Assembly (NCBI RefSeq): GCF_018304765.1
Contig: NZ_CP072642.1
Span: forward strand, 665,501 to 729,500
Length of the DNA stretch: 64,000 nt
Reading direction: 5' to 3'
Source of the DNA: Chloracidobacterium sp. N
GTDB lineage: Bacteria; Acidobacteriota; Blastocatellia; Chloracidobacteriales; Chloracidobacteriaceae
Shown: piece after piece, positions 25,120 through 33,814 of the stretch
Layout: each line of letters starts with the position of its first letter
Numbering within the stretch: position 1 is the first letter of the stretch
The notes under the pieces: generated by a model
Told to the model about the DNA's origin: nothing
Seen by the model: only the letters and a program-made list of their open reading frames with translations
Databases searched by the model: none
Position numbers and translations under genes: made by a program

Positions 25120-26172
25120 ATGGCCCATGAAACGACGGCCTCGGCCGCGACTTCGACAGTTCGCTTTGCCTGCATCTGTGACCGGGGGCTGCAACGCACG
25201 TCCAACCAGGACCGGGCGCTGGCCGAAGTCAGCGCCCGGCTTTTCGTCGTGTGTGATGGCGTCGGCGGGAATACCGGCGGCGAAATTGCGAGCCAGACCG
25301 CCATCGAGACCGTCCGTGACACCTTCATTGCGCCTGACGAGCGCCCGCCCCTCGTGCGCCTGGAACGCGCCATTCACTACGCCAACCGGGACATCTTCGA
25401 GATGGCACGCCATGACCTCGATCTGGCCGGGATGGCCACGACGCTGGTGGCGCTGCACCTCGATGGCGAAACCGCATGTGTGGCGCATGCCGGCGACAGC
25501 CGGCTGTATTACTTTGCCGACGGCACGTTGACCCAGGTGACGGTTGATCATACGCCACTCCACGATGCCGTCCGCCGGGGGGAGTTGTCCCCGGCGGAAG
25601 CCGAGCAGCTTCCCAAGGCAAATGAGGTGAGTCGGGCGCTGGGCGTTCTGCCCGAAGTCGAGGTCGAGACCCAGACCTTCCCGCTGGCTGTCGGGTCACG
25701 TTTCCTGCTCTGTACGGACGGTGTAACCCGCCACATCACGAACGATGAACTGGAACGGCTCATGACTGTCTTCGTGGACAATCCCGACGGGCTGTGTGAC
25801 GAAATCCACCGGTACTGCTACGAGCGTGGGGCCGAAGACAACTTTACGGCGCTCGTGGTCTGCGTTGACCCACCACTGCCGGCGCCGCCCCAGATCGCCG
25901 TTTCTCCGCCATCGCTTCAGGAACGCCTCGTGCGAACCCGGGAAATGAGCATTGTCCCCAGCTTCCCGGCCGACCGGACAACCGGCGAGCATCACCCGCT
26001 GCGCGAACTCGTCGAGGCCCGCCGCGCCCGTTCCCGGCGCGAGTGGATGCTGTACACGCTGGGCGTGCTCGTGCTCATGACGCTTTCTTTTGTCGCCGGC
26101 TGGTGGTTGGGGACGCAGCAGGTCAGTCCCGAAACCGCCCCGGCGACGGCTCCGGCGCGCCTACCCCGCTGA
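25120..26172 (+). CDS. PP2C-type Ser/Thr protein phosphatase, membrane-anchored
   Basis: A 350-aa phosphatase with the PP2C motifs in order: CDRGLQRTSNQDRA, VCDGVGGNTGGEIAS, AGMATTLVAL, VAHAGDSRLYYF, LLCTDGVTRH and AEDNFTALVV. The metal-binding aspartates are present. After the catalytic domain (to about 250) comes a flexible linker and one membrane segment (LYTLGVLVLMTLSFVAGWWLG, about 309-330), so the catalytic part faces the cytoplasm with a short periplasmic tail. It is a natural partner for Hanks-type kinases such as the one at 30939-33536. Its 3' end overlaps the convergent HEAT-repeat gene by 12 bases. Confidence 0.92.
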   Translation: MAHETTASAATSTVRFACICDRGLQRTSNQDRALAEVSARLFVVCDGVGGNTGGEIASQTAIETVRDTFIAPDERPPLVRLERAIHYANRDIFEMARHDLDLAGMATTLVALHLDGETACVAHAGDSRLYYFADGTLTQVTVDHTPLHDAVRRGELSPAEAEQLPKANEVSRALGVLPEVEVETQTFPLAVGSRFLLCTDGVTRHITNDELERLMTVFVDNPDGLCDEIHRYCYERGAEDNFTALVVCVDPPLPAPPQIAVSPPSLQERLVRTREMSIVPSFPADRTTGEHHPLRELVEARRARSRREWMLYTLGVLVLMTLSFVAGWWLGTQQVSPETAPATAPARLPR

Positions 26173-28800
26173 CCGGCTGCGGACGGGTGCCCACTGGCGG
26201 GCGGCCGGAAGCCATGGCTGTCCGGCGTCGCTGCTGCGGATGATGCCGGAGGCGTCAACGTAAAAGGCCCGCCGTCCCGTCAGCCCCGCAAGACGCGGCG
26301 TTGCCAGAACAAAGAAATCGGCCGGCCCGAACCCCGTTGCCTCGGTCACATACAGGGCAAAAACGTAATCCTGGTCAACGAAAGGGGCTTCCAGACCGCG
26401 TTCCTGCTGCTGAAGCTCGGCCAGGGAGGCAAAACGCCCGCCGGAAGCCATCCGAAACGCCAGTTGGGCGGCGACGAGTCGCTCCAGATAGTCCATCACC
26501 TGGGCTTCATTGCGGGTCACACGGTCATCCGCGCTGAGGCTTCCAGCCGGAAGGGTGCGTCCCGGCGACACCCAGACGGGAGCCGTTCGCGCTTCCGGCA
26601 ACCGGCGCAGGGGCAGCCGCCGGGCCGCAGTGGCCGTTGGCGCGGCCTTGCCCGCCGCCGTTGCGCGTGGGGCCGGGCGGGGCGTCGCCGTTTCCGGTGA
26701 ACCGGCCAATCCCGGGGCCGGGCCGGGCGGGGCGCTTTCCCTGACTGTGGTGGAAGCTATCGGGCGGGAAGGTGGGGGGGCCGAAGCCGTTGCCACCGGC
26801 TGGGGCGCTGGTGGCGGCGCGGAAGGCACTTCATTGGCGGCTACCGTCGGCAGCGGTGCTGCCGATGCCGGCCGCGGGGAGTCCGGTGGTGGCGGTGGCA
26901 GCGGCAAGGGGCTGGTCAGGGAAGGGTCCAGTTCGGGCCCCGGCGGTGGCGCAACGTCGGCAATTGCCGAAAGCGTTCGGGACGGACCGGGCAGAATCAC
27001 CCGTGGCAGCCGCAGCCGGTCGAGCGCCGCAACGGCCGCCTGTCGGACTTCCAGGGCAACGTCCTCCCGGGCCAGTCCGCGCAGGGTTTCGGCCAACGCC
27101 GGAGGTGTTCCCCGTGGCTCCGTGAGCCGCGAAAGCCACTCCACGCGCACGGCCGGGTCGGGTTCGGCGGCCAGCCGTTGGGCAGTTGCCTCAGCAAAAC
27201 GCGCTGGATCGGTACGCGCCAGCGCTGCCAGCGCCGCACGCCGTACTTCCGGGTCACTGTCAGCCAGAGCTTCCAAGAACGTACCGGTAGCGGCTGGTGG
27301 AACGGTCACAACCATCAGCCCCAGCAGGGCCCCACGCCGCCGCAGGGCGTCGGGCGACGCAACCAGTCCTTGAAGCCGGAGTGGGCTTTCCGGCAGGGCG
27401 TTGAAAAATCCGACAATGGCTGTGCGCCGGCTCAGTACGTCGTCAAAGGCCATCCTTCCGACGGCTTCGACGACACCCACAAAGGCTTCTTCCGAGCCAA
27501 GCCGGGCGAGGGCAAAGGCAGCCGTGCTCCACAGGGTGGCATCGTCGGACTGAAACGCCGTCAGCAGCGCCGGCAGGGCCTGGCTGCCGCCAATGCGGGG
27601 CAGAGCCACAACGGCGCTGGCCCGGACGGCCGGGTTGGCATCCCCCAGCGCCGTCTGGACGGCTGGAAGCGTACGGGCGTCGCCGATTTTGGCCAGCGAT
27701 TCAACGGCGCGGCGGCGCAGAAGGGCATCGTCCGCCGCCAGCGTTTGCACCAGAGCCTCGGTGGCACGGTCATCCTTGAAGTTGCCGAGCGCCTGTACCG
27801 CCAGCGTGCGCACAAGCGCATCGCCGTCACGCAGGCTGTCCACAATGGCGTCAAGCGTACGTGAGACAGCCAGCGCGCCAAGAGCGTCCACCGCCCGGGC
27901 GCGCACCCGCGCGTCTTCGTCCCGCAGGGCATCCACGAGACCGTCGGCCGCCGTCTCGTCGCCAATTTTTCCCAAGGCGAAGGCTGCGTTCTGGCGCACG
28001 GCGGCTTCCCGGTCGCGCAGGGCTTCGAGCAGGGGCAGGACGGCCTGCCGGTCGCGGAAGCGCCCCAGTGCCTCGGCGGCGCTGGCGCGGACGGTGCGCT
28101 CCTTGTCCAGCAGCAGTTCGCTGACGGCCGGAATGGCACGCGGATCACCCAGCATGCCGAGCGCCATGGCGGCGCGGCTGCGCACATACAGGTTGCTATC
28201 GCCAAGCATACGCAGCAGCGGTTCGACGGCCTCACGGCGGCCCAGCGCCCCCAGCGCTTCGGCGGCGCTCGTCCGTACTTCCGGCTCCCCGTCGGTCAGG
28301 CACTTGAGCAGTTCCGGCAGGGCCTGGGCATCACCCAGTTTGCCCAGCGCCTGTGCGGCGGCACTGCGTACGAGGGGTTCGGCGTCCTGCAGCCGCCGGC
28401 GCAACGGGGGAAGCGCCTCCGGCCGGCCCAGCCGGGCCAGGGCAAGGGCGGCTGCTGCACGCACATCCGGGCTGACGTCATCGAGTGCCGCCACCAGCGC
28501 CGGCAGCCCCAGTTCGCTTTTGAGATTGCCCAGGGCTTCCGCTGCCGCGCTGCGCACGAGAAAGTCACGGTCCCCCCGCAGGGCTTCCACCAGTGGTGTC
28601 ACCTGGCGCTCATCGCCGGAGCGTCCGAGTTCTTCAACGGCCCGGCGGCGGGCTTCGCGGTCCTGGAGATCGGTAAACGTCCGGCGTCCATCCTGCGCCG
28701 TCACCGGGCGAGTGGATGCCCAACGTTCACCCATCACCATCCCTGCCATGAGCAGAACGGCGGCTACCCACCACCGCCGGCCAGACTCGATGTGCGACAT
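26161..28800 (-). CDS. HEAT-repeat protein with C-terminal domain
   Basis: An 879-aa exported or membrane-anchored protein. Residues 8-24 (WWVAAVLLMAGMVMGER) form a signal anchor. From about residue 45 to 580 there are roughly 16 HEAT/PBS-lyase-type repeats of about 31 residues with pattern VRSAAAEALGxLGDxxAxPxLLxxL, a protein-protein interaction solenoid. Residues about 600-740 are a Pro/Ala/Thr-rich unfolded linker. The C-terminal about 120 residues resemble a small globular domain with YVFALYVTEATGFGPADFFVLATP, similar to the pilin-like C-terminal domains in other secreted acidobacterial proteins. AGGAG lies eight bases before the ATG. It is transcribed after the GT2 gene and its end overlaps the PP2C gene. 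Confidence 0.83.
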   Translation of the reverse strand: MSHIESGRRWWVAAVLLMAGMVMGERWASTRPVTAQDGRRTFTDLQDREARRRAVEELGRSGDERQVTPLVEALRGDRDFLVRSAAAEALGNLKSELGLPALVAALDDVSPDVRAAAALALARLGRPEALPPLRRRLQDAEPLVRSAAAQALGKLGDAQALPELLKCLTDGEPEVRTSAAEALGALGRREAVEPLLRMLGDSNLYVRSRAAMALGMLGDPRAIPAVSELLLDKERTVRASAAEALGRFRDRQAVLPLLEALRDREAAVRQNAAFALGKIGDETAADGLVDALRDEDARVRARAVDALGALAVSRTLDAIVDSLRDGDALVRTLAVQALGNFKDDRATEALVQTLAADDALLRRRAVESLAKIGDARTLPAVQTALGDANPAVRASAVVALPRIGGSQALPALLTAFQSDDATLWSTAAFALARLGSEEAFVGVVEAVGRMAFDDVLSRRTAIVGFFNALPESPLRLQGLVASPDALRRRGALLGLMVVTVPPAATGTFLEALADSDPEVRRAALAALARTDPARFAEATAQRLAAEPDPAVRVEWLSRLTEPRGTPPALAETLRGLAREDVALEVRQAAVAALDRLRLPRVILPGPSRTLSAIADVAPPPGPELDPSLTSPLPLPPPPPDSPRPASAAPLPTVAANEVPSAPPPAPQPVATASAPPPSRPIASTTVRESAPPGPAPGLAGSPETATPRPAPRATAAGKAAPTATAARRLPLRRLPEARTAPVWVSPGRTLPAGSLSADDRVTRNEAQVMDYLERLVAAQLAFRMASGGRFASLAELQQQERGLEAPFVDQDYVFALYVTEATGFGPADFFVLATPRLAGLTGRRAFYVDASGIIRSSDAGQPWLPAARQWAPVRSRSAG

Positions 28801-28829
28801 GGTTTTGGTCTCCTTGTCTGTGCAGTACG

Positions 28830-29807
28830 TCAGTCAGAGGTTTCGTCCAGTGTCAGTTTGCCGTAGCGCCGTGCAATGGCGCGCGCCCGCCGGGCCTGAC
28901 GCCACCGTTCAACTGGCGTCGGGAGCAGCAGACGCGCCAGCATTTTCCCCCGCGCCTGCCAGTCGGGAGCACCTGACCAGCTTGCCCACGCCAGCGCGGC
29001 GGCCCGCCGGCGCGCGCCGGCCCGGGCAAAAGCTTCAGCGTACGTCCAGGTGAGTTCGGCTGTAGCACGGCGGCGTTCAGTTTCGGACAGCTCCAGCCAG
29101 TCGGCCGTGCGGGCCTGAGCCACACGGGTTTCAGCCAGCATAAACTCCACGTTCCGGCTCGTGTTGTGACCGTGGCGACGCCAGGCGGCCCGGATGTCCG
29201 TATCCAGGGCAAAGCCTCCGACCCGGCACAGCCGGAGGTAGAGTTCATAATCTTCCAGGCGGGCCTGTTCGTTCCAGCCGAATTGGGTCAGGGCGCTGGT
29301 CCGGTACAGCACCGTGGCGCTGACCGGAGCGCCGCCCCGCAGAAGCATGGCGCGGGCGTCGCCATCCATATAGCGCGCCCACCAGCGCGTGTCGTCCACG
29401 ATGTCGTTATCGGCATTGACAATCAGGGCATGGCCGTAGGCCAGAACGGCCGTCGGGCGCGTTTCCAACATCGTCACGCGCGTGGCGAGAAAATCGGGCA
29501 GCCAGAGATCATCCGAGCCAAGGTAGGCAAAATACGGCGCATCGCAGTGGGCAAGGGCTTCGTTGAGGGTGGCGCACAGTCCCCGGTTGGTTTCGTGGAC
29601 GATGAGTTCACATGGAAACGGGCAATCGGCCAGCGTTCGGGCGATGATGTGCGGTGAGTCATCCGGCGAGGCGTCATCAATGACCAGCAGTTTGGTCGGG
29701 GGCTGGGTCTGCCGGACAATTGAGCGCAGGGCTTGGGCCACGAAACGGGCGTGGCGATAGGAAGGAACGGCCACGAAGACCGGAGCAGCGGCCACCACAC
29801 ACCTCAT
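28830..29807 (-). CDS. Family 2 glycosyltransferase
   Basis: A 325-aa GT-A fold glycosyltransferase. The first strand FVAVPSYRHARFVAQALRSI and LLVIDDASPDDSP give the nucleotide-sugar site, followed by ETNRGLCATLNEAL and YLGSDDLWLPD (DxD-like SDD). EDYELYLRL near residue 190 is the acceptor-site acidic motif. The C-terminal 100 residues are basic and helical, without a membrane segment. The start overlaps the stop of the upstream GT4 gene by four bases (ATGA), so both act in one glycan pathway, perhaps surface polysaccharide synthesis. Confidence 0.9.
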   Translation of the reverse strand: MRCVVAAAPVFVAVPSYRHARFVAQALRSIVRQTQPPTKLLVIDDASPDDSPHIIARTLADCPFPCELIVHETNRGLCATLNEALAHCDAPYFAYLGSDDLWLPDFLATRVTMLETRPTAVLAYGHALIVNADNDIVDDTRWWARYMDGDARAMLLRGGAPVSATVLYRTSALTQFGWNEQARLEDYELYLRLCRVGGFALDTDIRAAWRRHGHNTSRNVEFMLAETRVAQARTADWLELSETERRRATAELTWTYAEAFARAGARRRAAALAWASWSGAPDWQARGKMLARLLLPTPVERWRQARRARAIARRYGKLTLDETSD

Positions 29808-30907
29808 GCAGCCAGCACCGCGTCGTAAAAATCGCGCAACCGGGCAAGATACGCCTCAAAACTATAGTGCCGGTGGGCATGGGCTTGTCCACGTGCGGCC
29901 AGCGTCCGGCGGTAGTCCGCATCGTCCAGTACGTGGTTCAGTACCCGCGCGCAATCGGCGGCGTCCCCGGCGCGAAAAAGGGCGGCGGCGGTGCCATCGG
30001 CGGTAACTTCCCGGAGCGCCGGAATGTCCGAGGCGACACACGGCAGCCCGGCGAGCATGGCTTCAACCAGCGCCAGCCCGAAGGTATCGCTGCACGATGA
30101 CAGAATGAACACATCGAGTTGAGGCAGGGCCTCGGCGGCCGGACGACTGCCGCAAAAGTCCACCCGGTCAAGGATGCCGGCGCGCGCACACAATGCCCGT
30201 GCCGCCGCCTCGCGGCGCGCATCCTGCGCCGCGCCCACCAGAAGACACCGGGCCGTCGGATGACGGGCGAACACCTCCGGCAGCGCCCGGCACAGCGTGG
30301 CGTGGTCTTTGACCGGCGTGAAGTTGGCAATCATCCCCAGAGTGGGGCCCAGAGTGGGGCCGTCAGGTTGGGAAACCGTGGACTGTCTCCGGCCTGCGCC
30401 CGGGTCAGGGACGCCATTGGGCACTACGGCGACATGTCGGGCCTGCGTCAGGCGCAGCCGTCCCTGTGTCAGATGCCACCGGTGGGCCGCCTGCGACACA
30501 ACCGATACGGCATCGAGGCGGGGCAGCAGGAAGTTCAGCGCCCGGAGATTTCTGGCGTCATATTCGAGGTTGTGCAGCGTCAGGACGAGCTTGACCGGCA
30601 GGCCGCGCCGCGCCCACCACGCATGGAGGGCTTCAACGGCCTGGTTGGCATGAATCAGGGTGATGCCCTCGGCCCGGATGCGTTCGCGCAGCCAGCCGGC
30701 CAGAAAGGGATCGAATGGTGCGCGCCGCCGGCGGAAAAAGGCGTGCGGCAGTGCATGAAACTCAGCGGCCGCCGTGCCGTCGCCAAAGCCGGCCAGGCAG
30801 GCGCTGATCCCAACGTCCCCGGCCCGCCGGCAGGTGGACAGCACCAGCGTTTCGACGCCACCACGGTTGAGGGAGTCGAGCAGATAGAGAACCCGCAAGT
30901 GCTTCAA
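29804..30907 (-). CDS. Family 4 (GT-B) glycosyltransferase
   Basis: A 367-aa GT-B enzyme. N-terminal domain begins LRVLYLLDSLNRGGVETLVL, the usual GT4 sugar-acceptor loop. The C-terminal domain has IANFTPVKDHATLCRALP, LLVGAAQD, and the E-x7-E motif in SDTFGLALVEAMLAGLPCVASD. A 12-bp tandem duplication around 30336-30359 produces a GPTLGPTL repeat just before the C-terminal domain. It is transcribed 31 bases after the kinase gene and is translationally coupled to the GT2 gene. Confidence 0.9.
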   Translation of the reverse strand: MKHLRVLYLLDSLNRGGVETLVLSTCRRAGDVGISACLAGFGDGTAAAEFHALPHAFFRRRRAPFDPFLAGWLRERIRAEGITLIHANQAVEALHAWWARRGLPVKLVLTLHNLEYDARNLRALNFLLPRLDAVSVVSQAAHRWHLTQGRLRLTQARHVAVVPNGVPDPGAGRRQSTVSQPDGPTLGPTLGMIANFTPVKDHATLCRALPEVFARHPTARCLLVGAAQDARREAAARALCARAGILDRVDFCGSRPAAEALPQLDVFILSSCSDTFGLALVEAMLAGLPCVASDIPALREVTADGTAAALFRAGDAADCARVLNHVLDDADYRRTLAARGQAHAHRHYSFEAYLARLRDFYDAVLAA

Positions 30908-30938
30908 GGAAAGCGGAGAGGACTGGCGCCGGATGCGC

Positions 30939-33536
30939 CTAGGCCATCACATTGTCGCCAGCCGATGGTGGCGGCGACGGCGGCGGACTGATGAACGGCT
31001 GCATCAGTTGCTCCCAGCTTTGCCGGATGGGTTCCATAATGGCCTGAAACGCCGGGTTTTCGCGCAGCCGCGCCCAGTCGGGATTGGAAATAAACCAGGG
31101 ATAGTTTTCGTTGCCAAGCGCCACGGCCCGGCGCAGCCAGTACAGCGCATCTTCGTCATCGCCCAGCGCCGCGTAGAGCGTCGCCAGCCAGTAGGCGGCA
31201 TCGCCGTCGGCATTGGCAATTTCACGCACGGCATCATTGATGAGCGCCCGCGCCCGGTCAGGCTGCCCCTCGATGACGAAGGCCAGCCCGTAGATAGGAC
31301 GGAAGCCATGGAGGTCGGGATTGCGCTCGAACAGTTCCCGGAACGTGCGCGCCGATTCTGCGTGCCGCCCCTGGTAGTAGAGCACCTGTCCCAGCACCAT
31401 TGTGGCAAAAGGATGGTTGGGTTCGATAAACAGCGCCCCGTCGAGATGTTCCAGAGCTTCCTCGTAGTGACCCTGGTAAAGGGCAATGCGGGCGCGGTTG
31501 TACGACACCCGCACGACATCCGTTGGGTCAAGCCGCAGACATGCTTCGTATTCGGCCAGAGCCGGCCCGTACAGCCCATCCCACCGGTGCAGGTAGGCCG
31601 CCGTGTTGTGCGCCGCCGGGTCGTTGGGCGCAATGGCCAGCATGCGCCGCACCTGCTCGCGGGCGCGTACCTTCTCGCCCTTGAGCAGGTAGTAATAGAC
31701 CATGTTGATCTGCGGCTCGATGAGCGAGTCATCGAGCGCCAACGCCTGCCGGAAGCGTTCCGCTGCGCGCTCGAAATACAGCGCCCCGCCAATGCCTTTC
31801 AGCACATATTCGACATAACACAGGCCCATGCCGGAATGGGCCAGGGCGAAGTTGGGGTCGCAGGCCAGCGCATTTTCAAACATTTCGGTCGCGGCGCTGA
31901 AATCATCCTTGAGCATCGTCTGGCGGAAACGCTGCAACTGGTTGCGTCCACGCAGGTAATACTCAAAGGCTTCCGCGTTGCGGGTCGTGGGCTTGGCAAT
32001 GCGCTCCTGCTCGGTCTGGCTGATGCGGACACGCAGTTCTTCACAGATTTTCTGCGCCAGGGTGTCCTGCAACGTGATGATGTCCTGGGCGTCGAGGTCA
32101 ATCTTGTCGCTCCAGAGGATTTCTCCGGTGTGAACGTCAATCAACTGGGGCGTGACGCGCATGCGCTGTCCCGACTTGACGTAGGCGCTGGTCATCACGG
32201 CATCCACCTGGAGTTCGTTGCCGACGTAGATCGGGTCGAGGTCACGCCCCTGGTACTTCGCCATGTAGCTTGACGGACGCACGACGATGGACTTGAGACC
32301 GGCCAGTTCGGTGATGACGCTGTCCGCAAGGGAAAAACTGTAAAAGTCCGTCTGGGGGTCGCCGCTCAGGTTGCGGAAGGGAAGAATGGCAATCGAACGT
32401 TTGTCGGATGTACGCCACGAACTGGGCATCGAGTCCCGGAGCGCATGACCTTTGTCGGCAATGTCGTCGGTTTTTTTCTCGGTGGGCGGTGGTTCAGCGG
32501 ATTGGGGTGAACCGGTGGGGCGACTGGGCAGAACGGAGGGTGGGGTGTTTGTCTGACTGATGGGGGTCCGGTCAGCCGTGCCGCGCAGCCGGCTGATGAG
32601 CCGTCCCACAACGCCGCCCGTGAGCCAGTTGCTGCGTTCGTGGCGCGGAGCCACCATGGGCAGCAGGGAGTCGTCGGTCAGCGGTTGCCCGGTCTGCATC
32701 TGGACGGCGCGCAGGAGCTGCTTGAGGTCCGCCTGGAACTCGCGCATCGTCTGGTAGCGGGCCGCCACATCCTTGGCCGTCGCCTTTTCGAGAATGCCTT
32801 GCAGCCGTTCGGGAACGGCCGGATTGATGGACGACAGCGGCGGGAGCGGCTCATGCATGATGGCGTGCATGACATCCACCGTGCTTTTGCCCTGAAATGG
32901 GAGGCGGCCGGCTGCCATTTCGTAGATGACGATGCCCAGCGAGAACACATCCGAACGGGCATCAATCGTGCCGCCACGGGCCTGCTCCGGCGACATGTAA
33001 CCGGCCGTGCCAAAGGGAACACCGGCCTGGGTCAACTCCATGACGGACTCATCGCCAATGTTTTTGGCCGTGGCTTTCGCCAGGCCAAAATCGAGAATCT
33101 TGGCCTGTCCACGCTCATTGACAATGACGTTGGTGGCTTTGACATCCCGGTGAATGACGCCCCGCTCATGCGCTGCGGCCAGCGCATCGGCCAGTTGGAC
33201 AGCAATGGAGAGGGTGCTTTCCATATCCAGCGCCCGCCCCCGTACCATCTGCTTGAGGCGTTTGCCTTCGAGGTACTGCATGACGATGAAATGCAGCCCA
33301 CGGTCCTCGTTGATTTCATAGACCGTGCAGATGTTCGGGTGGTCAAGCGCCGAAGCGAGCTGGGCTTCGCGGAGAAACCGCTTGCGGGTTTTTTCATCCG
33401 CCACCAGCTCGGCCGGCAGAATCTTGATGGCCACGATGCGTCGCAACCGGGTGTCTTCTGCCTGGTAAACTTCACCCTGCCCGCCTTCACCGATTTTTTT
33501 GAGCAGCTTGTAGTGGAGTAGGTACGTACCAATCAT
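30939..33536 (-). CDS. Ser/Thr protein kinase with TolB-like and TPR regions
   Basis: An 865-aa Hanks-type kinase. Kinase domain about 8-275: GEGGQGEVYQ, catalytic Lys in VAIKIL (about 38), HRDVKATN, DFGLA and SPEQARG. Residues about 290-380 are a Pro/Ser/Thr linker. Next is a region opening SIAILPFRNLSGDPQTDFYS and including AYVKSGQRMRVTPQLIDVHT, the TolB/FlgO-like domain common in kinase-TPR proteins. Then TPRs run from about 545 to 830. No clear membrane segment is seen, so it appears cytoplasmic. ATG 33536 after GGTGG was chosen over GTG 33587. PASTA domains are absent. It may phosphorylate partners regulated by the PP2C at 25120. Confidence 0.9.
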   Translation of the reverse strand: MIGTYLLHYKLLKKIGEGGQGEVYQAEDTRLRRIVAIKILPAELVADEKTRKRFLREAQLASALDHPNICTVYEINEDRGLHFIVMQYLEGKRLKQMVRGRALDMESTLSIAVQLADALAAAHERGVIHRDVKATNVIVNERGQAKILDFGLAKATAKNIGDESVMELTQAGVPFGTAGYMSPEQARGGTIDARSDVFSLGIVIYEMAAGRLPFQGKSTVDVMHAIMHEPLPPLSSINPAVPERLQGILEKATAKDVAARYQTMREFQADLKQLLRAVQMQTGQPLTDDSLLPMVAPRHERSNWLTGGVVGRLISRLRGTADRTPISQTNTPPSVLPSRPTGSPQSAEPPPTEKKTDDIADKGHALRDSMPSSWRTSDKRSIAILPFRNLSGDPQTDFYSFSLADSVITELAGLKSIVVRPSSYMAKYQGRDLDPIYVGNELQVDAVMTSAYVKSGQRMRVTPQLIDVHTGEILWSDKIDLDAQDIITLQDTLAQKICEELRVRISQTEQERIAKPTTRNAEAFEYYLRGRNQLQRFRQTMLKDDFSAATEMFENALACDPNFALAHSGMGLCYVEYVLKGIGGALYFERAAERFRQALALDDSLIEPQINMVYYYLLKGEKVRAREQVRRMLAIAPNDPAAHNTAAYLHRWDGLYGPALAEYEACLRLDPTDVVRVSYNRARIALYQGHYEEALEHLDGALFIEPNHPFATMVLGQVLYYQGRHAESARTFRELFERNPDLHGFRPIYGLAFVIEGQPDRARALINDAVREIANADGDAAYWLATLYAALGDDEDALYWLRRAVALGNENYPWFISNPDWARLRENPAFQAIMEPIRQSWEQLMQPFISPPPSPPPSAGDNVMA

Positions 33537-33780
33537 ACGTCCACCGTCATGTAGCAACGCGGATACTGGAGATTCGGATTGGCGCACAGCACCTGCGCAC
33601 CATCAGATGTGAGGAGATATGTCACTTCCGGTTGGCTTTTGCCCGTTGGCGGAAGCGATAGTAGATAATTCACCAGGGCTTTTCCACCAGAAAACGATGC
33701 TGCCGGAAGCCGCGACAGCACGGCCGGGGCGTCGCCGCCACGGTCGGTCGTGGCAAGGGCCCACCACCATACCCAACGGC

Positions 33781-33814
33781 TACGCCCGGTGGCTACGCCC
33801 GGTGGCTACGCCCG
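33781..33814. repeat. 13-bp tandem repeat across purF stop codon
   Basis: TACGCCCGGTGGC occurs twice in a row (33781-33806) and a third copy starts (33807-33814). The repeat supplies the purF stop codon and its last six codons, so a copy-number change would alter the C-terminal tail. Confidence 0.8.
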
